A DNA stretch of 64,000 nucleotides from Companilactobacillus formosensis (GTDB lineage: Bacteria > Bacillota > Bacilli > Lactobacillales > Lactobacillaceae): assembly GCF_005405305.1 (NCBI RefSeq), contig NZ_BJDU01000001.1, positions 370,791-434,790 on the forward strand, given 5' to 3'. The translations under genes and the position numbers were made by a program. Positions 1 to 8,240 of this stretch are shown here, piece by piece. Under the pieces are notes generated by a model. It was given only the letters and a program-made list of their open reading frames with translations, was not told the origin of the DNA and searched no databases. The first letter of the stretch is position 1. The number at the start of each line of letters is the position of its first letter.

Positions 1-142
1 TGCTTTACTTCATCATCCAATAATTGGAATTATCTTGATTCTTTTAGGGGTATTAGGATTATGGAACTACTTGATTATTGGTATTGGGGTAATTGTAGGT
101 GGGATAGTTTTCTTAGTCATATCACAATTCTTTAATAATTAA
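1..142 (+). CDS. C-terminal end of a membrane protein (partial)
   Basis: Reading in frame 2, the first 142 bases encode 46 residues ending at a TAA, and the start lies outside the window. The fragment is almost entirely hydrophobic, with two membrane-type stretches rich in Ile, Leu and Gly, and ends in SQFFNN. A rho-independent terminator follows directly, which supports a real gene end. The family cannot be named from this fragment. Confidence 0.6.
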   Translation, partial: ALLHHPIIGIILILLGVLGLWNYLIIGIGVIVGGIVFLVISQFFNN

Positions 143-148
143 TCTGAA

Positions 149-174
149 GCAGGACAATTTGTCCTGCTTTTTTT
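149..174 (+). terminator. Rho-independent terminator
   Basis: An 8-bp stem GCAGGACA/TGTCCTGC with a 3-nt loop is followed by seven T residues. It ends the partial upstream gene. Confidence 0.85.
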
Positions 175-234
175 AATCAAAAAAATATCGTTTATAAATA
201 CTTAAATCTATATTAAAGATATGAAGGTGAAAAA

Positions 235-1164
235 ATGTTAACGATATTAATTGGTTTGATAATTGGAATTGGTTTGCCAATCCAAACAAGTATTAATTCT
301 CGACTAAAAATTTCAGTGGGATCGCCCTTTGTAGCTTCGTTGATATCATTCTCATTAGGAACATTGTTTTTGGCACTTATTACGATATTTATTGATAAGT
401 CGTTATTCTTCCCTTTAACTCTATTTGAAAGAGAACCAGTTTGGCTATGGTTAGGCGGCTTGTTAGGAGTGATTTATTTAACATCCAATATTCTTTTATT
501 TCCTAAACTCGGTAGTGTGCAGACCGTAATAATGCCAATTTTAGGGCAGATAATTATGGGGTTAATAATTGATAACTTTGGACTGTTTGGTTCACTAGTT
601 AAGCCATTGAAATGGAATAGAGTTGTTGGAGCAATATTGGTAATTGTTGGTGTAATTGGAGCAGTATCCATCAACCAAATCATTGCGTATCGTCATAAGC
701 AATTTTTACCTGATAAATCAGATAATCTTTGGTTCTATCGTTTAATTGGAATAGTGGTGGGGATGTTTAGTGCTACGCAAACTGCTATTAATGGTCATTT
801 AGGAATAGTTTTAAATTCTTCAGTTAAAGCAGCTTTTGTTTCGTTTTTTGTCGGCACAATTTCTCTGATTGTTATCGTTACAATAATTCATCCACATTTA
901 AATTTTCAAAGAAGTAAAGAGACTCCTTGGTGGATCTGGTTAGGTGGATTTATTGGCGCACTATTTGTCTTAGGAAATGTTTATTTGGTCCCCAAGATTG
1001 GGACAGGATTAGCAGTAGTGATTGTATTGGTTGGATTGATTATTGGTAGTTTATTGATAGATCAATTTGGTTGGCTTAATTCAAATAAGAATCCCATTGC
1101 TTTTGCTCAAATAGTTAGTTTATTAATTATGATTTTTGGTGTAATTATCATCCGACTTTTATAA
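235..1164 (+). CDS. DMT superfamily transporter, YdcZ/DUF606 type, fused double unit
   Basis: This 309-residue integral membrane protein has about ten hydrophobic segments. It is built from two homologous halves: the motif QTSIN at residues 17-21 recurs as QTAIN at residues 182-186, each near the start of a half. This is the signature of the YdcZ (DUF606) branch of the drug/metabolite transporter superfamily, where single-unit proteins are about 150 residues, so here two units are fused. A Shine-Dalgarno AAGGTG precedes the ATG. The substrate is unknown. It is monocistronic, between a terminator and the pyruvate oxidase promoter. Confidence 0.85.
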   Translation: MLTILIGLIIGIGLPIQTSINSRLKISVGSPFVASLISFSLGTLFLALITIFIDKSLFFPLTLFEREPVWLWLGGLLGVIYLTSNILLFPKLGSVQTVIMPILGQIIMGLIIDNFGLFGSLVKPLKWNRVVGAILVIVGVIGAVSINQIIAYRHKQFLPDKSDNLWFYRLIGIVVGMFSATQTAINGHLGIVLNSSVKAAFVSFFVGTISLIVIVTIIHPHLNFQRSKETPWWIWLGGFIGALFVLGNVYLVPKIGTGLAVVIVLVGLIIGSLLIDQFGWLNSNKNPIAFAQIVSLLIMIFGVIIIRLL

Positions 1165-1222
1165 GTAACAAGTTAAAAAGTTAACAAGAAAGATTATTTG
1201 ATTTTTTATCAAAAGTATTCGA

Positions 1223-1236
1223 TGATAGCGTTTACA
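1223..1236 (+). promoter_or_regulatory. cre site (CcpA operator) of pyruvate oxidase
   Basis: TGATAGCGTTTACA fits every fixed position of the catabolite-responsive element consensus TGWNANCGNTNWCA. It overlaps plausible promoter hexamers: TTGATT at 1198 with GATGAT 17 bp downstream, or TTTACA at 1231 with TATTTA 17 bp downstream. It lies about 45 bp before the pyruvate oxidase start, a position expected to repress during growth on preferred sugar. Confidence 0.8.
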
Positions 1237-1280
1237 AGGGTAGACGATAAACCTATTTAAAAAAGAGGGAAAGTGTAATT

Positions 1281-3041
1281 ATGACAAAAATGATAGCTGG
1301 ACAAGCTTTAGTAAAAGTTCTTGAAGATTGGGGCGTCGACCATATTTATGGTGTACCTGGCGGTTCTATCAATCATACTGTTGAAGGTCTATATTTAGAA
1401 AAAGATAAAATTAAATATATTCAGGTTCGTCATGAAGAAGTCGGTGCTATTGCTGCTTCATCCGATGCTAAATTTACTGGAAAAATTGGTGTTGCTTTTG
1501 GTTCAGCAGGTCCTGGTGCCACTCATCTATTTAATGGTTTGTATGATGCCAAGATGGATCATGTTCCCGTATTAGCTTTGGTAGGACAAGTTCCTCAAGA
1601 AAACATGAATACTAATTATTTCCAAGAAATGGATGAAGGACCTATGTTTGAGGATGTGGCAGTCTACAATCGTACCGTCACGACCTCTGAACAAATTCCT
1701 TACGTAATCAATCAAGCAATTCGTGAAGCTTATCGTCAAAATGGTGTAGCGGTAGTTATTTTGCCTGAGAATTTGACGACTGAAGAAATTGACTATGTAC
1801 CTGCTAAAACTCCAAAAATTGTTAAAAATAATTACTCACAAAAAATTGATCAAAAAGATATCGACAATACTTTGAAACTTCTCAAGGAAGCTAAGCATCC
1901 ACTAGTTTATGCTGGTCGTGGTTTGTTAGGAGCAAAAGAAGTTTTGACTAAGTTTTCGGAACAGTTCAATATTCCAGTGATGAATACCGTTCCAGCAACT
2001 GGAGTGATCAGTACTGACCATCCTAATTTCATTGGGACTTTTGGACGTTTAGGAAGTAAATCAGGGTTTGAAGCCTTGCAACATACGGACTTGATTCTCT
2101 TTATCGGTTCAGAATTTCCATTTGCCAGATTTTGGCCAGAAGGCGTCAAAATTATCGATGTTAATAATAATCCTTATGATATTGGAAAGACAGTCGATGT
2201 TGACTATGCTGTCATTGCCGATGCTAAGAGTTATTTACAAGCTTTGATTGATACTAAAGAGACTTTACCAGCAGGTACTTGGTTGAAAGCTAATCAAGAA
2301 AATAAAGCTAACTGGGATAAGTGGTTGGATAAATTAGCTGAAGATGACAGTCAAGGTTTGAATCCAGAGACCATTACCAAGAAAATTGCCGAAATGGCTG
2401 GTCCAAATGATACTTACGGTGTCGATACTGGTAATGTTTCTGAATTTGGTGTCCGTGGTTTGCCAATGAATCACAATCAACGTTTTGCTTTATCAGGTTT
2501 GTTTGCCACAATGGGCTTCGGTCTACCAGCAGGATTAGCTGGGGCTTTGAGTGTGCCAGAAGGACAAGCTTGGACATTGTCAGGTGACGGTGGTTTTTCA
2601 ATGGTTGCACCAGACATCATTACGGAAGCTAGGTATGGCTTGCCAGTAATTAACGTAGTCCTGTCTAATGAAAGATTAGGCTTTATTTACTATGAACAAG
2701 TAGCTTCCAAACAACATCTGTATGGAGTTGATCTGACCGGTGCCGATTGGGCCAAAGTTGCTGAAGGTTTAGGTGGAATTGGATTCACTGTCAAATCCAT
2801 CAAAGATGCCGATGAGGTTTTTGCCAAGATTAAAGAATTGCAAGCTAATGGCAATAAGAAACCAATTGTAGTCAATGCTGTTATCAAACAAGATGATCCG
2901 GTAGCGACAGCCTTTATGCCTTTAGATCCAAAATTGTATGGTCAAGAAGCTGTAGATGCATATGCTAAAAAGTACCACATTGATGTTAAAGAACAACCAT
3001 CTTTGGGAGAAATTTTACGAGCCCAAGGAGATAATGATTAG
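1281..3041 (+). CDS. pox: Pyruvate oxidase (acetyl-phosphate forming)
   Basis: Cytoplasmic ThDP- and FAD-dependent enzyme converting pyruvate, phosphate and oxygen to acetyl phosphate, CO2 and hydrogen peroxide, which gives extra ATP through acetate kinase. At 586 residues it has the usual length and three-domain plan. The N-terminal Pyr domain carries the activating Glu in RHEEVGAIAAS. The central domain binds FAD. The C-terminal PP domain carries the ThDP/Mg motif starting SGDGGFSM. The stretch VGQVPQENMNTNYFQEMDE is typical of pyruvate oxidase rather than acetolactate synthase. The start has the Shine-Dalgarno AGAGGGAA. A perfect cre site upstream suggests CcpA repression. Confidence 0.93.
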   Translation: MTKMIAGQALVKVLEDWGVDHIYGVPGGSINHTVEGLYLEKDKIKYIQVRHEEVGAIAASSDAKFTGKIGVAFGSAGPGATHLFNGLYDAKMDHVPVLALVGQVPQENMNTNYFQEMDEGPMFEDVAVYNRTVTTSEQIPYVINQAIREAYRQNGVAVVILPENLTTEEIDYVPAKTPKIVKNNYSQKIDQKDIDNTLKLLKEAKHPLVYAGRGLLGAKEVLTKFSEQFNIPVMNTVPATGVISTDHPNFIGTFGRLGSKSGFEALQHTDLILFIGSEFPFARFWPEGVKIIDVNNNPYDIGKTVDVDYAVIADAKSYLQALIDTKETLPAGTWLKANQENKANWDKWLDKLAEDDSQGLNPETITKKIAEMAGPNDTYGVDTGNVSEFGVRGLPMNHNQRFALSGLFATMGFGLPAGLAGALSVPEGQAWTLSGDGGFSMVAPDIITEARYGLPVINVVLSNERLGFIYYEQVASKQHLYGVDLTGADWAKVAEGLGGIGFTVKSIKDADEVFAKIKELQANGNKKPIVVNAVIKQDDPVATAFMPLDPKLYGQEAVDAYAKKYHIDVKEQPSLGEILRAQGDND

Positions 3042-3076
3042 ATTGAACTATCAGAATTGCTAATAAACAAGTAAAA

Positions 3077-3115
3077 TAAAAGACGAGATAAATTTATTTC
3101 GTCTTTTATTTTTTT
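3077..3115 (+). terminator. Rho-independent terminator after pyruvate oxidase
   Basis: The stem ATAAAAGACGA/TCGTCTTTTAT is followed by a T-run. Confidence 0.8.
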
Positions 3116-3128
3116 ATGAGGTAATTAT

Positions 3129-3443
3129 ATGAAAATCAATAATTTAGAGGATTTAAAAAAAGCCATTGATAATAAAGAAAATGGCTTTGAAGTGGAGCAA
3201 TCCGCTTTTGAATTTTGTGATGAGATTCATCGTGAACAAGTAATGGGTAGTGGTGCTGAATGGTCAATTGCTACAACTGCTGGTTGGATGGGATTAGTAA
3301 CTGGATTTAATCATTGGGTTCACCGTAAGTTTATGAGTGAAACCAAAAAGCAACGTGAAGACATGAAACACATTATTATCAAAGAATACATTATTAAAAA
3401 AACTGATCAAACCGACAATTATGAATTAGTTTTGAGGAAATAA
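3129..3443 (+). CDS. Small hypothetical protein
   Basis: This 104-residue protein is not recognised. The start has the Shine-Dalgarno GAGG eight bases upstream. Residues 55-69 contain a short hydrophobic Gly/Trp-rich stretch (TTAGWMGLVTGFNHW) that could be a weak membrane segment or amphipathic helix, while the rest is charged and probably helical. It sits between two terminators, so it is transcribed alone or by read-through from pyruvate oxidase. Confidence 0.65.
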   Translation: MKINNLEDLKKAIDNKENGFEVEQSAFEFCDEIHREQVMGSGAEWSIATTAGWMGLVTGFNHWVHRKFMSETKKQREDMKHIIIKEYIIKKTDQTDNYELVLRK

Positions 3444-3444
3444 A

Positions 3445-3490
3445 AAATGGTAGTTCATTCAAATTCAATTGAATGACTACCATTTTTTTA
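3445..3490. terminator. Bidirectional terminator
   Basis: A long inverted repeat with arms ATGGTAGT..CATTCAA and TTGAATGACTACCAT is flanked by A-runs and T-runs. It can end both the small plus-strand gene and the minus-strand pst operon, whose last codons it overlaps. Confidence 0.8.
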
Positions 3491-4282
3491 ACCAAAGTTA
3501 CCGGAAACGTAATCTTCAGTTGCTTGCATTTTAGGTTTAGTGAAAACATTTGCTGTCGTATTGTATTCGATAATATGACCTAGATGTAGAAAAGCTGTGT
3601 AATCACTAATACGAGAGGCTTGTTGCAAGTTATGTGTAACGATAATAATTGTGTAATTTTTCTTCAAAGTTTCCAATGTTTCTTCAATCTTAGAAGTGGA
3701 AATTGGGTCCAAAGCACTGGCTGGTTCATCCAATAGCAAAATATCTGGATGCATGGCAATCGAACGAGCGATACAGAGACGTTGTTGCTGACCACCTGAT
3801 AAGGCTAAAGCACTTTTATCGAGATCATCTTTTACTTCATCCCAAAGGGCAGCGTCTTTTAGACTTTGTTCCAAGCGTTGTTCTAAGATTTCTTTTTTTG
3901 TGATACCAGCATTCTTCAATGCAAAAGTGATATTTTCACGAATAGATTTGGCAAAGGGATTAGGTCTTTGAAAGACCATTCCAATGTGCTTTCTAACTTC
4001 ATAAACGTTGATTTTTGGTGAATTGATATCGAGGTTGCGATACATTATTTCACCGTCAACCCGAGCACGTTTGTCATTCATACGATTCAAACAACGTAAA
4101 AAAGTTGATTTACCACAACCGGAAGCACCAATAAGAGCAGTGATTTCAAAGCGTGGAAATTCAAGATTGGCATCGAAAATAGCATGATTGTTACCATAGT
4201 ATACTTGTAAATCTTTAGTCGTGAGTGCCTTTTCTTCTGCAATATTAGTGATAAAGGATTCGTTTAAATTGTATTCTTTCAA
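3488..4282 (-). CDS. pstB: Phosphate ABC transporter ATP-binding protein PstB
   Basis: Cytoplasmic ATPase subunit (264 residues) that powers the PstSCAB high-affinity phosphate importer. Visible motifs are Walker A GASGCGKST, Q-loop VFQRPNPFAKS, ABC signature LSGGQQQR, Walker B ILLLDEPASALD and the switch His in THN. The Q-loop and LNRMND region are typical of PstB. It is last in a minus-strand operon, 10 bp after pstA. Only one pstB is present and there is no phoU here, although many Firmicutes operons carry two pstB copies and phoU. Confidence 0.95.
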   Translation of the reverse strand: MKEYNLNESFITNIAEEKALTTKDLQVYYGNNHAIFDANLEFPRFEITALIGASGCGKSTFLRCLNRMNDKRARVDGEIMYRNLDINSPKINVYEVRKHIGMVFQRPNPFAKSIRENITFALKNAGITKKEILEQRLEQSLKDAALWDEVKDDLDKSALALSGGQQQRLCIARSIAMHPDILLLDEPASALDPISTSKIEETLETLKKNYTIIIVTHNLQQASRISDYTAFLHLGHIIEYNTTANVFTKPKMQATEDYVSGNFG

Positions 4283-4292
4283 AAATGAGACC

Positions 4293-5180
4293 TCATTTCG
4301 TAGCGGTAATTTTTTTGTAGAGTTGGTTTCCTAAGAAACGAGCACCTAGGTTAAAAATCAAAATAACGATAATTAATACGGCAGAAGAAGCACTAGAAAT
4401 CAGATGAGAATCCGGAGTGACACTTTCAGTATTAACTTTCCAAATGTGGACTGCCAAAGTTTCTGCTGGACGCATAGGATTTAAGAAGCTTGTACTGGAA
4501 AAGATATTCCAATTTGTGTAATCAACAGTAGGAGCACTTTGACCAGCAGTGTAAATTAAGGCAGCGGCTTCACCAAAGATTCTTCCGGCACTAAGAATCA
4601 AGCCAGTCAAGATACCAGGTAAAGCGGCTGGCAAAACAATTTTGGTAGTAGTTTTCCAATTAGAAAGTCCCAGTGACATTCCAGCTTCTCTTTGTAAGTT
4701 GGGTACACTATGAAGAGATTCTTCAATATTTCTAGTTAAAAGGGGCAAATTGAAGAAGGTTAAAGCAATTGCCCCAGAAAGAATTGAGAAACCAAGATTT
4801 AATTTGATAACAAATAGCAAGTAGCCGAATAATCCGACTACAACTGAAGGTAGAGAACTCAAAACTTCAACACTGGTTCTGATTAAATCAGTGAACCAGT
4901 TGTCTTTGGCATATTCGGATAAGTAAATTCCAGCTCCTAAACCGATTGGTAAGGAAACGATGATTGTAAGTACTAATAAGTAAAGTGAATTGAAGAGTTG
5001 ATCTCTAATTCCACCACCGGCACTGAATGATTGAGCAGCAGAAGTTAAGAAATGCCATGAAATATCGGGAACACCATTAAAAAGAATGTAACCCAAAATA
5101 GCAACTAGAATTAAAATGACTGCCACCACTAAAGCGTAGATAATGCCTGTGGCTAGATGATCGTATTTTTTAGCATTCAT
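4293..5180 (-). CDS. pstA: Phosphate ABC transporter permease PstA
   Basis: Integral membrane permease of 295 residues with about six transmembrane helices. The binding-protein-dependent transport (EAA) loop reads REAGMSLGLSNWKTTTKIVLPAALPGI, shown here only as the family landmark around residues 166-192. With PstC it forms the phosphate channel. Its ATG directly follows the pstC stop, so translation is probably coupled. Confidence 0.93.
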   Translation of the reverse strand: MNAKKYDHLATGIIYALVVAVILILVAILGYILFNGVPDISWHFLTSAAQSFSAGGGIRDQLFNSLYLLVLTIIVSLPIGLGAGIYLSEYAKDNWFTDLIRTSVEVLSSLPSVVVGLFGYLLFVIKLNLGFSILSGAIALTFFNLPLLTRNIEESLHSVPNLQREAGMSLGLSNWKTTTKIVLPAALPGILTGLILSAGRIFGEAAALIYTAGQSAPTVDYTNWNIFSSTSFLNPMRPAETLAVHIWKVNTESVTPDSHLISSASSAVLIIVILIFNLGARFLGNQLYKKITATK

Positions 5181-6098
5181 TTAGAAACGACCTCTCTTTC
5201 CAATGAATTTAACTAGCATGTTTAAAATCAAAGACATCAATAACAAAATCAAGGCTAATGACCAAAGTGCGTTGTTGGGTAAAGTTCCCATGACTGTATT
5301 ACCAATGTCAGTAGTTAATTTACTAGTCAAAGTTGATGCAGGTGAAACTAAGTTCTTAGGCAATAAAGCTGCATTACCGATAACCATTTGCACGGCTAAA
5401 GCTTCACCAAAAGCTCGTGCCATTCCGAAGATAATAGCTGTCAAGATACCAGGAACGGCAGCTCTTAAAACAACTTTGTAAATAGTTTGCCATCTAGTAG
5501 CTCCAAGAGCTAATGAAGCTTGACGATAAAAGAGTGGAACGGCATTTAAACTATCGACTGATAGAGACGTTATCGTAGGTAAGATCATGACGAAGAGGAC
5601 TAAAGTACCTGAAAGAATACCAAATCCAGTTCCACCGAAAATACCTCTAATGAAAGGAACGATAACTGATAAACCGATGAATCCATAAACAACAGAAGGG
5701 ATACCAACTAGTAATTCGATAACTGGTTGAAGAATCTTGCTGCCTCGTTTGCTGGAAAATTCGGCCATGAAAATTGCAACTCCTAAAGCAAAAGGTGTTG
5801 CTAGTAATGCGGCTAGTAAAGTAACACTAAAGGAAGTAACAATCATTGGCAAAGCACCAATATCAGGATGTCCTTTAGCATCAGTAGCACCAGGATTCCA
5901 ATTTGTTTTAGTTAAGAAATCAAAGACGTTTACATGGTTTTGGGTAAAGGTAGCTAAACCTTTAGAAGCGATAAAGTAAAGAATACAAGTAACTAATAAA
6001 ATGATTAAACCAATGCAGATGTAACAAATTCCTTTACCAAAGTAGTCTTGGAAGGTGGCCTTAGATTTTGTCTGTAATTTTTTTTGAATATCATCCAT
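5181..6098 (-). CDS. pstC: Phosphate ABC transporter permease PstC
   Basis: Partner permease of PstA, 305 residues, with about six membrane helices and a cytoplasmic N-terminus. The conserved EAA-type loop ALGATRWQTIYKVVLRAAVPG is near residues 194-214. The family landmark GIPSVVYGFIGL lies in the middle of the protein. A good Shine-Dalgarno (GGAGG) precedes the ATG. It is separated from pstS by a stem-loop that probably lowers expression relative to the binding protein. Confidence 0.94.
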   Translation of the reverse strand: MDDIQKKLQTKSKATFQDYFGKGICYICIGLIILLVTCILYFIASKGLATFTQNHVNVFDFLTKTNWNPGATDAKGHPDIGALPMIVTSFSVTLLAALLATPFALGVAIFMAEFSSKRGSKILQPVIELLVGIPSVVYGFIGLSVIVPFIRGIFGGTGFGILSGTLVLFVMILPTITSLSVDSLNAVPLFYRQASLALGATRWQTIYKVVLRAAVPGILTAIIFGMARAFGEALAVQMVIGNAALLPKNLVSPASTLTSKLTTDIGNTVMGTLPNNALWSLALILLLMSLILNMLVKFIGKRGRF

Positions 6099-6126
6099 AG
6101 GGAGAACCTCCTATATAAAAATATAA

Positions 6127-6170
6127 AAAAAGAACCTCGACCAAGATTGGGCAAGGTTGAAGTTCTCTTT
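6127..6170 (-). terminator. Intercistronic stem-loop between pstS and pstC
   Basis: Imperfect arms AGAACCTCGACC and GGTTGAAGTTCT are flanked by T-runs on both strands. Because it lies inside the operon, partial termination or mRNA protection would give an excess of the PstS binding protein over the permease. Confidence 0.65.
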
Positions 6171-6176
6171 TTTCAG

Positions 6177-7082
6177 TTATTTAACGTCGCTAACTGTTCC
6201 TTTAGAATCTTTTTGAACCTTCATATTGTGAATACTGATGTAACCCATGTCTTTAACAAGTGAGCTTTGAACATCTTTAGAATTCATGTAGTCTAGGAAC
6301 TTAGCAGTAGCACCTTCAGCTTTGCCGTTAGTGTACATATGTTCATATGACCAGATCTTCCACTTGCCTGATTCAACATTTTCGTCAGTAGGTTGTACTT
6401 TATCGATTGAGATTGATTGTACTTTATCAGTAATGTATGAGAATGCTAGATAACTAATAGCACCTGGTGTACTTTCAACAATCTTTTGAACGGTACCATT
6501 TGAATCTTGTTCTTGTGATTTAACAGCTTCGGCACCTTTTAGAACAGCTGCTTCGAATGTTGCACGAGTACCACTACCTTTGGCACGGTTAACAACAGTA
6601 ATTTTTTCATCTTTACCGCCAACTTCTTTCCAGTTAGTGATCTTACCAGTAAAGATTTGTTTTACTTGATCCATTGTCAATGATTTAACGTTTGCATCTT
6701 TGTTAACTACTGGAGCCATACCAACAACGGCAACCTTGTGGTCAACAAGCTTCTTAGCATCGATACCATCTTTTTCTTCAGCGAAAATATCTGAATTACC
6801 AATAGTAACTGATTTGTCTTGAACTTGACTTAAACCAGTACCAGAGCCACCACCTTGAACAGTGATATCAACTTTGCTGTTACTCTTTTGGAAGTTAGCA
6901 GCAGCTTTTTCAACTAGTGGTTGTAAAGCTGTTGATCCAACGGCGGTAATCTTGCCTGAAGTTGTGTTGCTATCGCTCTTTGAAGTAGCACTGGTTTTGC
7001 TATTCCCATTACCGCAACCAGTTAGAACGAGCATTAAAGCGGCGAAACCTAATACCAATGAAATAATAGTTTTCTTTTTCAT
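6177..7082 (-). CDS. pstS: Phosphate-binding lipoprotein PstS
   Basis: Extracellular lipid-anchored phosphate receptor of 301 residues. It has a signal peptide with lipobox LVLTGC (Cys near residue 23) followed by a Ser/Thr/Asn-rich linker. Phosphate-contacting signatures are visible: VGSTALQPL, GGGSGTG and NRAKGSGTRATFE. It is the first gene of the pst operon and diverges from a response-regulator gene. The promoter region carries TGTAAA-type direct repeats at 11-bp spacing, compatible with PhoP-like activation under phosphate limitation. Confidence 0.95.
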   Translation of the reverse strand: MKKKTIISLVLGFAALMLVLTGCGNGNSKTSATSKSDSNTTSGKITAVGSTALQPLVEKAAANFQKSNSKVDITVQGGGSGTGLSQVQDKSVTIGNSDIFAEEKDGIDAKKLVDHKVAVVGMAPVVNKDANVKSLTMDQVKQIFTGKITNWKEVGGKDEKITVVNRAKGSGTRATFEAAVLKGAEAVKSQEQDSNGTVQKIVESTPGAISYLAFSYITDKVQSISIDKVQPTDENVESGKWKIWSYEHMYTNGKAEGATAKFLDYMNSKDVQSSLVKDMGYISIHNMKVQKDSKGTVSDVK

Positions 7083-7153
7083 TTCTAAAACCCCTATTCA
7101 AATTCGTATTGATAAAATCATTTACCTAACACTTATAAAGATAAAGGTGACGT

Positions 7154-7191
7154 GTATATATAATGTTTATTTAATGTAAAAGTTTTGTAAA
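7154..7191 (-). promoter_or_regulatory. PHO-box-like direct repeats and -10 region of pstS
   Basis: On the plus strand three hexamers lie at exact 11-bp steps: TGTTTA (7164), TGTAAA (7175) and TGTAAA (7186). Read on the minus strand they are TTTACA-type repeats, like the Bacillus PhoP box TTAACA-like repeats at 11-bp period. A TATATA -10 candidate lies at 7156-7161 for pstS, and no consensus -35 is present, which fits an activator-dependent promoter. The binding factor is inferred, not shown. Confidence 0.55.
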
Positions 7192-7308
7192 GTTGTGAAA
7201 AAAATATACATTTGCTTTGTAGACTAAAAAGTGAACTGAAACGGCAAATACTGCAATATAACAACATTTGTAAATGTATATATTGAAATACAATATTGAA
7301 TTTGGCTA

Positions 7309-7343
7309 ATGTAAATGACCACCATTATTTACATTGCTATAAT
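7309..7343 (+). promoter_or_regulatory. Promoter of the response-regulator gene with inverted repeat
   Basis: An extended -10 TGCTATAAT ends at 7343. Just upstream lies a perfect inverted repeat ATGTAAAT (7309-7316) and ATTTACAT (7327-7334) with 10 bp between the arms, replacing a -35 box. It uses the same TGTAAA core as the pstS-side repeats, so the regulator may control its own gene. Confidence 0.55.
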
Positions 7344-7458
7344 CAAGGTGTGATGTAGCTACAGTTAGTGTTTGTTTCAGGAAACCTCATGTAAAGATTC
7401 CTTAGTATTGTAAAGATGAAATTTTTGAGTATTAAGGATTTGGAAGGAAGTCGAGTAC

Positions 7459-8196
7459 ATGCAACCGCTAGTATTGTTGAGTAATAAACTACCACTATTT
7501 ATAGAAATCAATCGAAGCTTTAATAAACAAGGTTGGTTTCTTCAAAATATTACTGATCCCGAAGAAGTAGAAGAATTAGCTGAAAAAGAAGAAATTGCAG
7601 GTCTATTGTGGGATTTCACAATTACAGATTTGAATAGTTCAATTAAGATCCTGAAGTCTTTGCGCAATAAGATTTCTGGTCCCATTATTGTTTTGGCACC
7701 TGCAAAAGAGAAAAAAAGACGTTCTTTGTTTTACAACATTAATATTGATAGCTTCATCACTAAACCATTTGAATATCCAGAATTAGTTGCTAAAGTTAAG
7801 CAATTATTTTGGGTCTATAATAAGTTCTCTATTAGAAGAGAAAAGCATCCAATTAAAAAAGGTTCCAAGAAAAATACTATTAAATATAATGATATTGTGA
7901 TTGATTTTAAGCATTATCGTGTCACACATAATGGTTATGATATTGGTCTGACACCTAAGGAATTCAGTTTGTTTTGGTATTTAATCCAACATCGTGGCAA
8001 AGTAATGAGTCGAGACCAACTCTTAGAGGGAGTATGGGGGTATGATTCGATTGGTTCTAGCCGAACAGTCGATATTCATATTAGTCATCTGCGTGATAAG
8101 TTAGCAGAGAAATCTAAATCGCAAAATTGTATTAAAACAGTTCGAGGTTTTGGGTATGTATTGGATAATAAATATCCATTAGTATCTGAAAGCTAA
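7459..8196 (+). CDS. Orphan OmpR/PhoB-type response regulator with degenerate receiver
   Basis: This 245-residue protein has a receiver-like domain (about residues 1-118) and a C-terminal winged-helix DNA-binding domain (about 140-235). The latter carries the OmpR/PhoB landmarks LTPKEFSLFWYL, SRDQLLEGVWG, SRTVDIHISHLRDKL and IKTVRGFGY. The receiver keeps an Asp in LLWDF and the Lys in ITKPF. It lacks the acidic pair of beta-1 (LLSNK instead of a DD motif), and the switch Thr is replaced (LAPAK). No histidine kinase gene adjoins it. Divergence from pstS suggests it controls phosphate uptake, possibly without phosphorylation. Start chosen from the Shine-Dalgarno GGAAGGA. Confidence 0.85.
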   Translation: MQPLVLLSNKLPLFIEINRSFNKQGWFLQNITDPEEVEELAEKEEIAGLLWDFTITDLNSSIKILKSLRNKISGPIIVLAPAKEKKRRSLFYNINIDSFITKPFEYPELVAKVKQLFWVYNKFSIRREKHPIKKGSKKNTIKYNDIVIDFKHYRVTHNGYDIGLTPKEFSLFWYLIQHRGKVMSRDQLLEGVWGYDSIGSSRTVDIHISHLRDKLAEKSKSQNCIKTVRGFGYVLDNKYPLVSES

Positions 8197-8197
8197 A

Positions 8198-8240
8198 AAA
8201 GCGTTCGCTAGAAAAATTTCTTAGCGGACGCTCTTTTATT
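8198..8240. terminator. Bidirectional terminator
   Basis: The stem AGCGTTCGCTA/TTAGCGGACGCT is preceded by A-run and followed by a T-rich tract. It separates the convergent regulator and P-type ATPase genes. Confidence 0.8.

Noticed and set aside
5203-5979. Plus-strand open frames opposite pstC and pstA
   Set aside because: They are antisense shadows with no ribosome sites, while the minus-strand frames are clear permeases.
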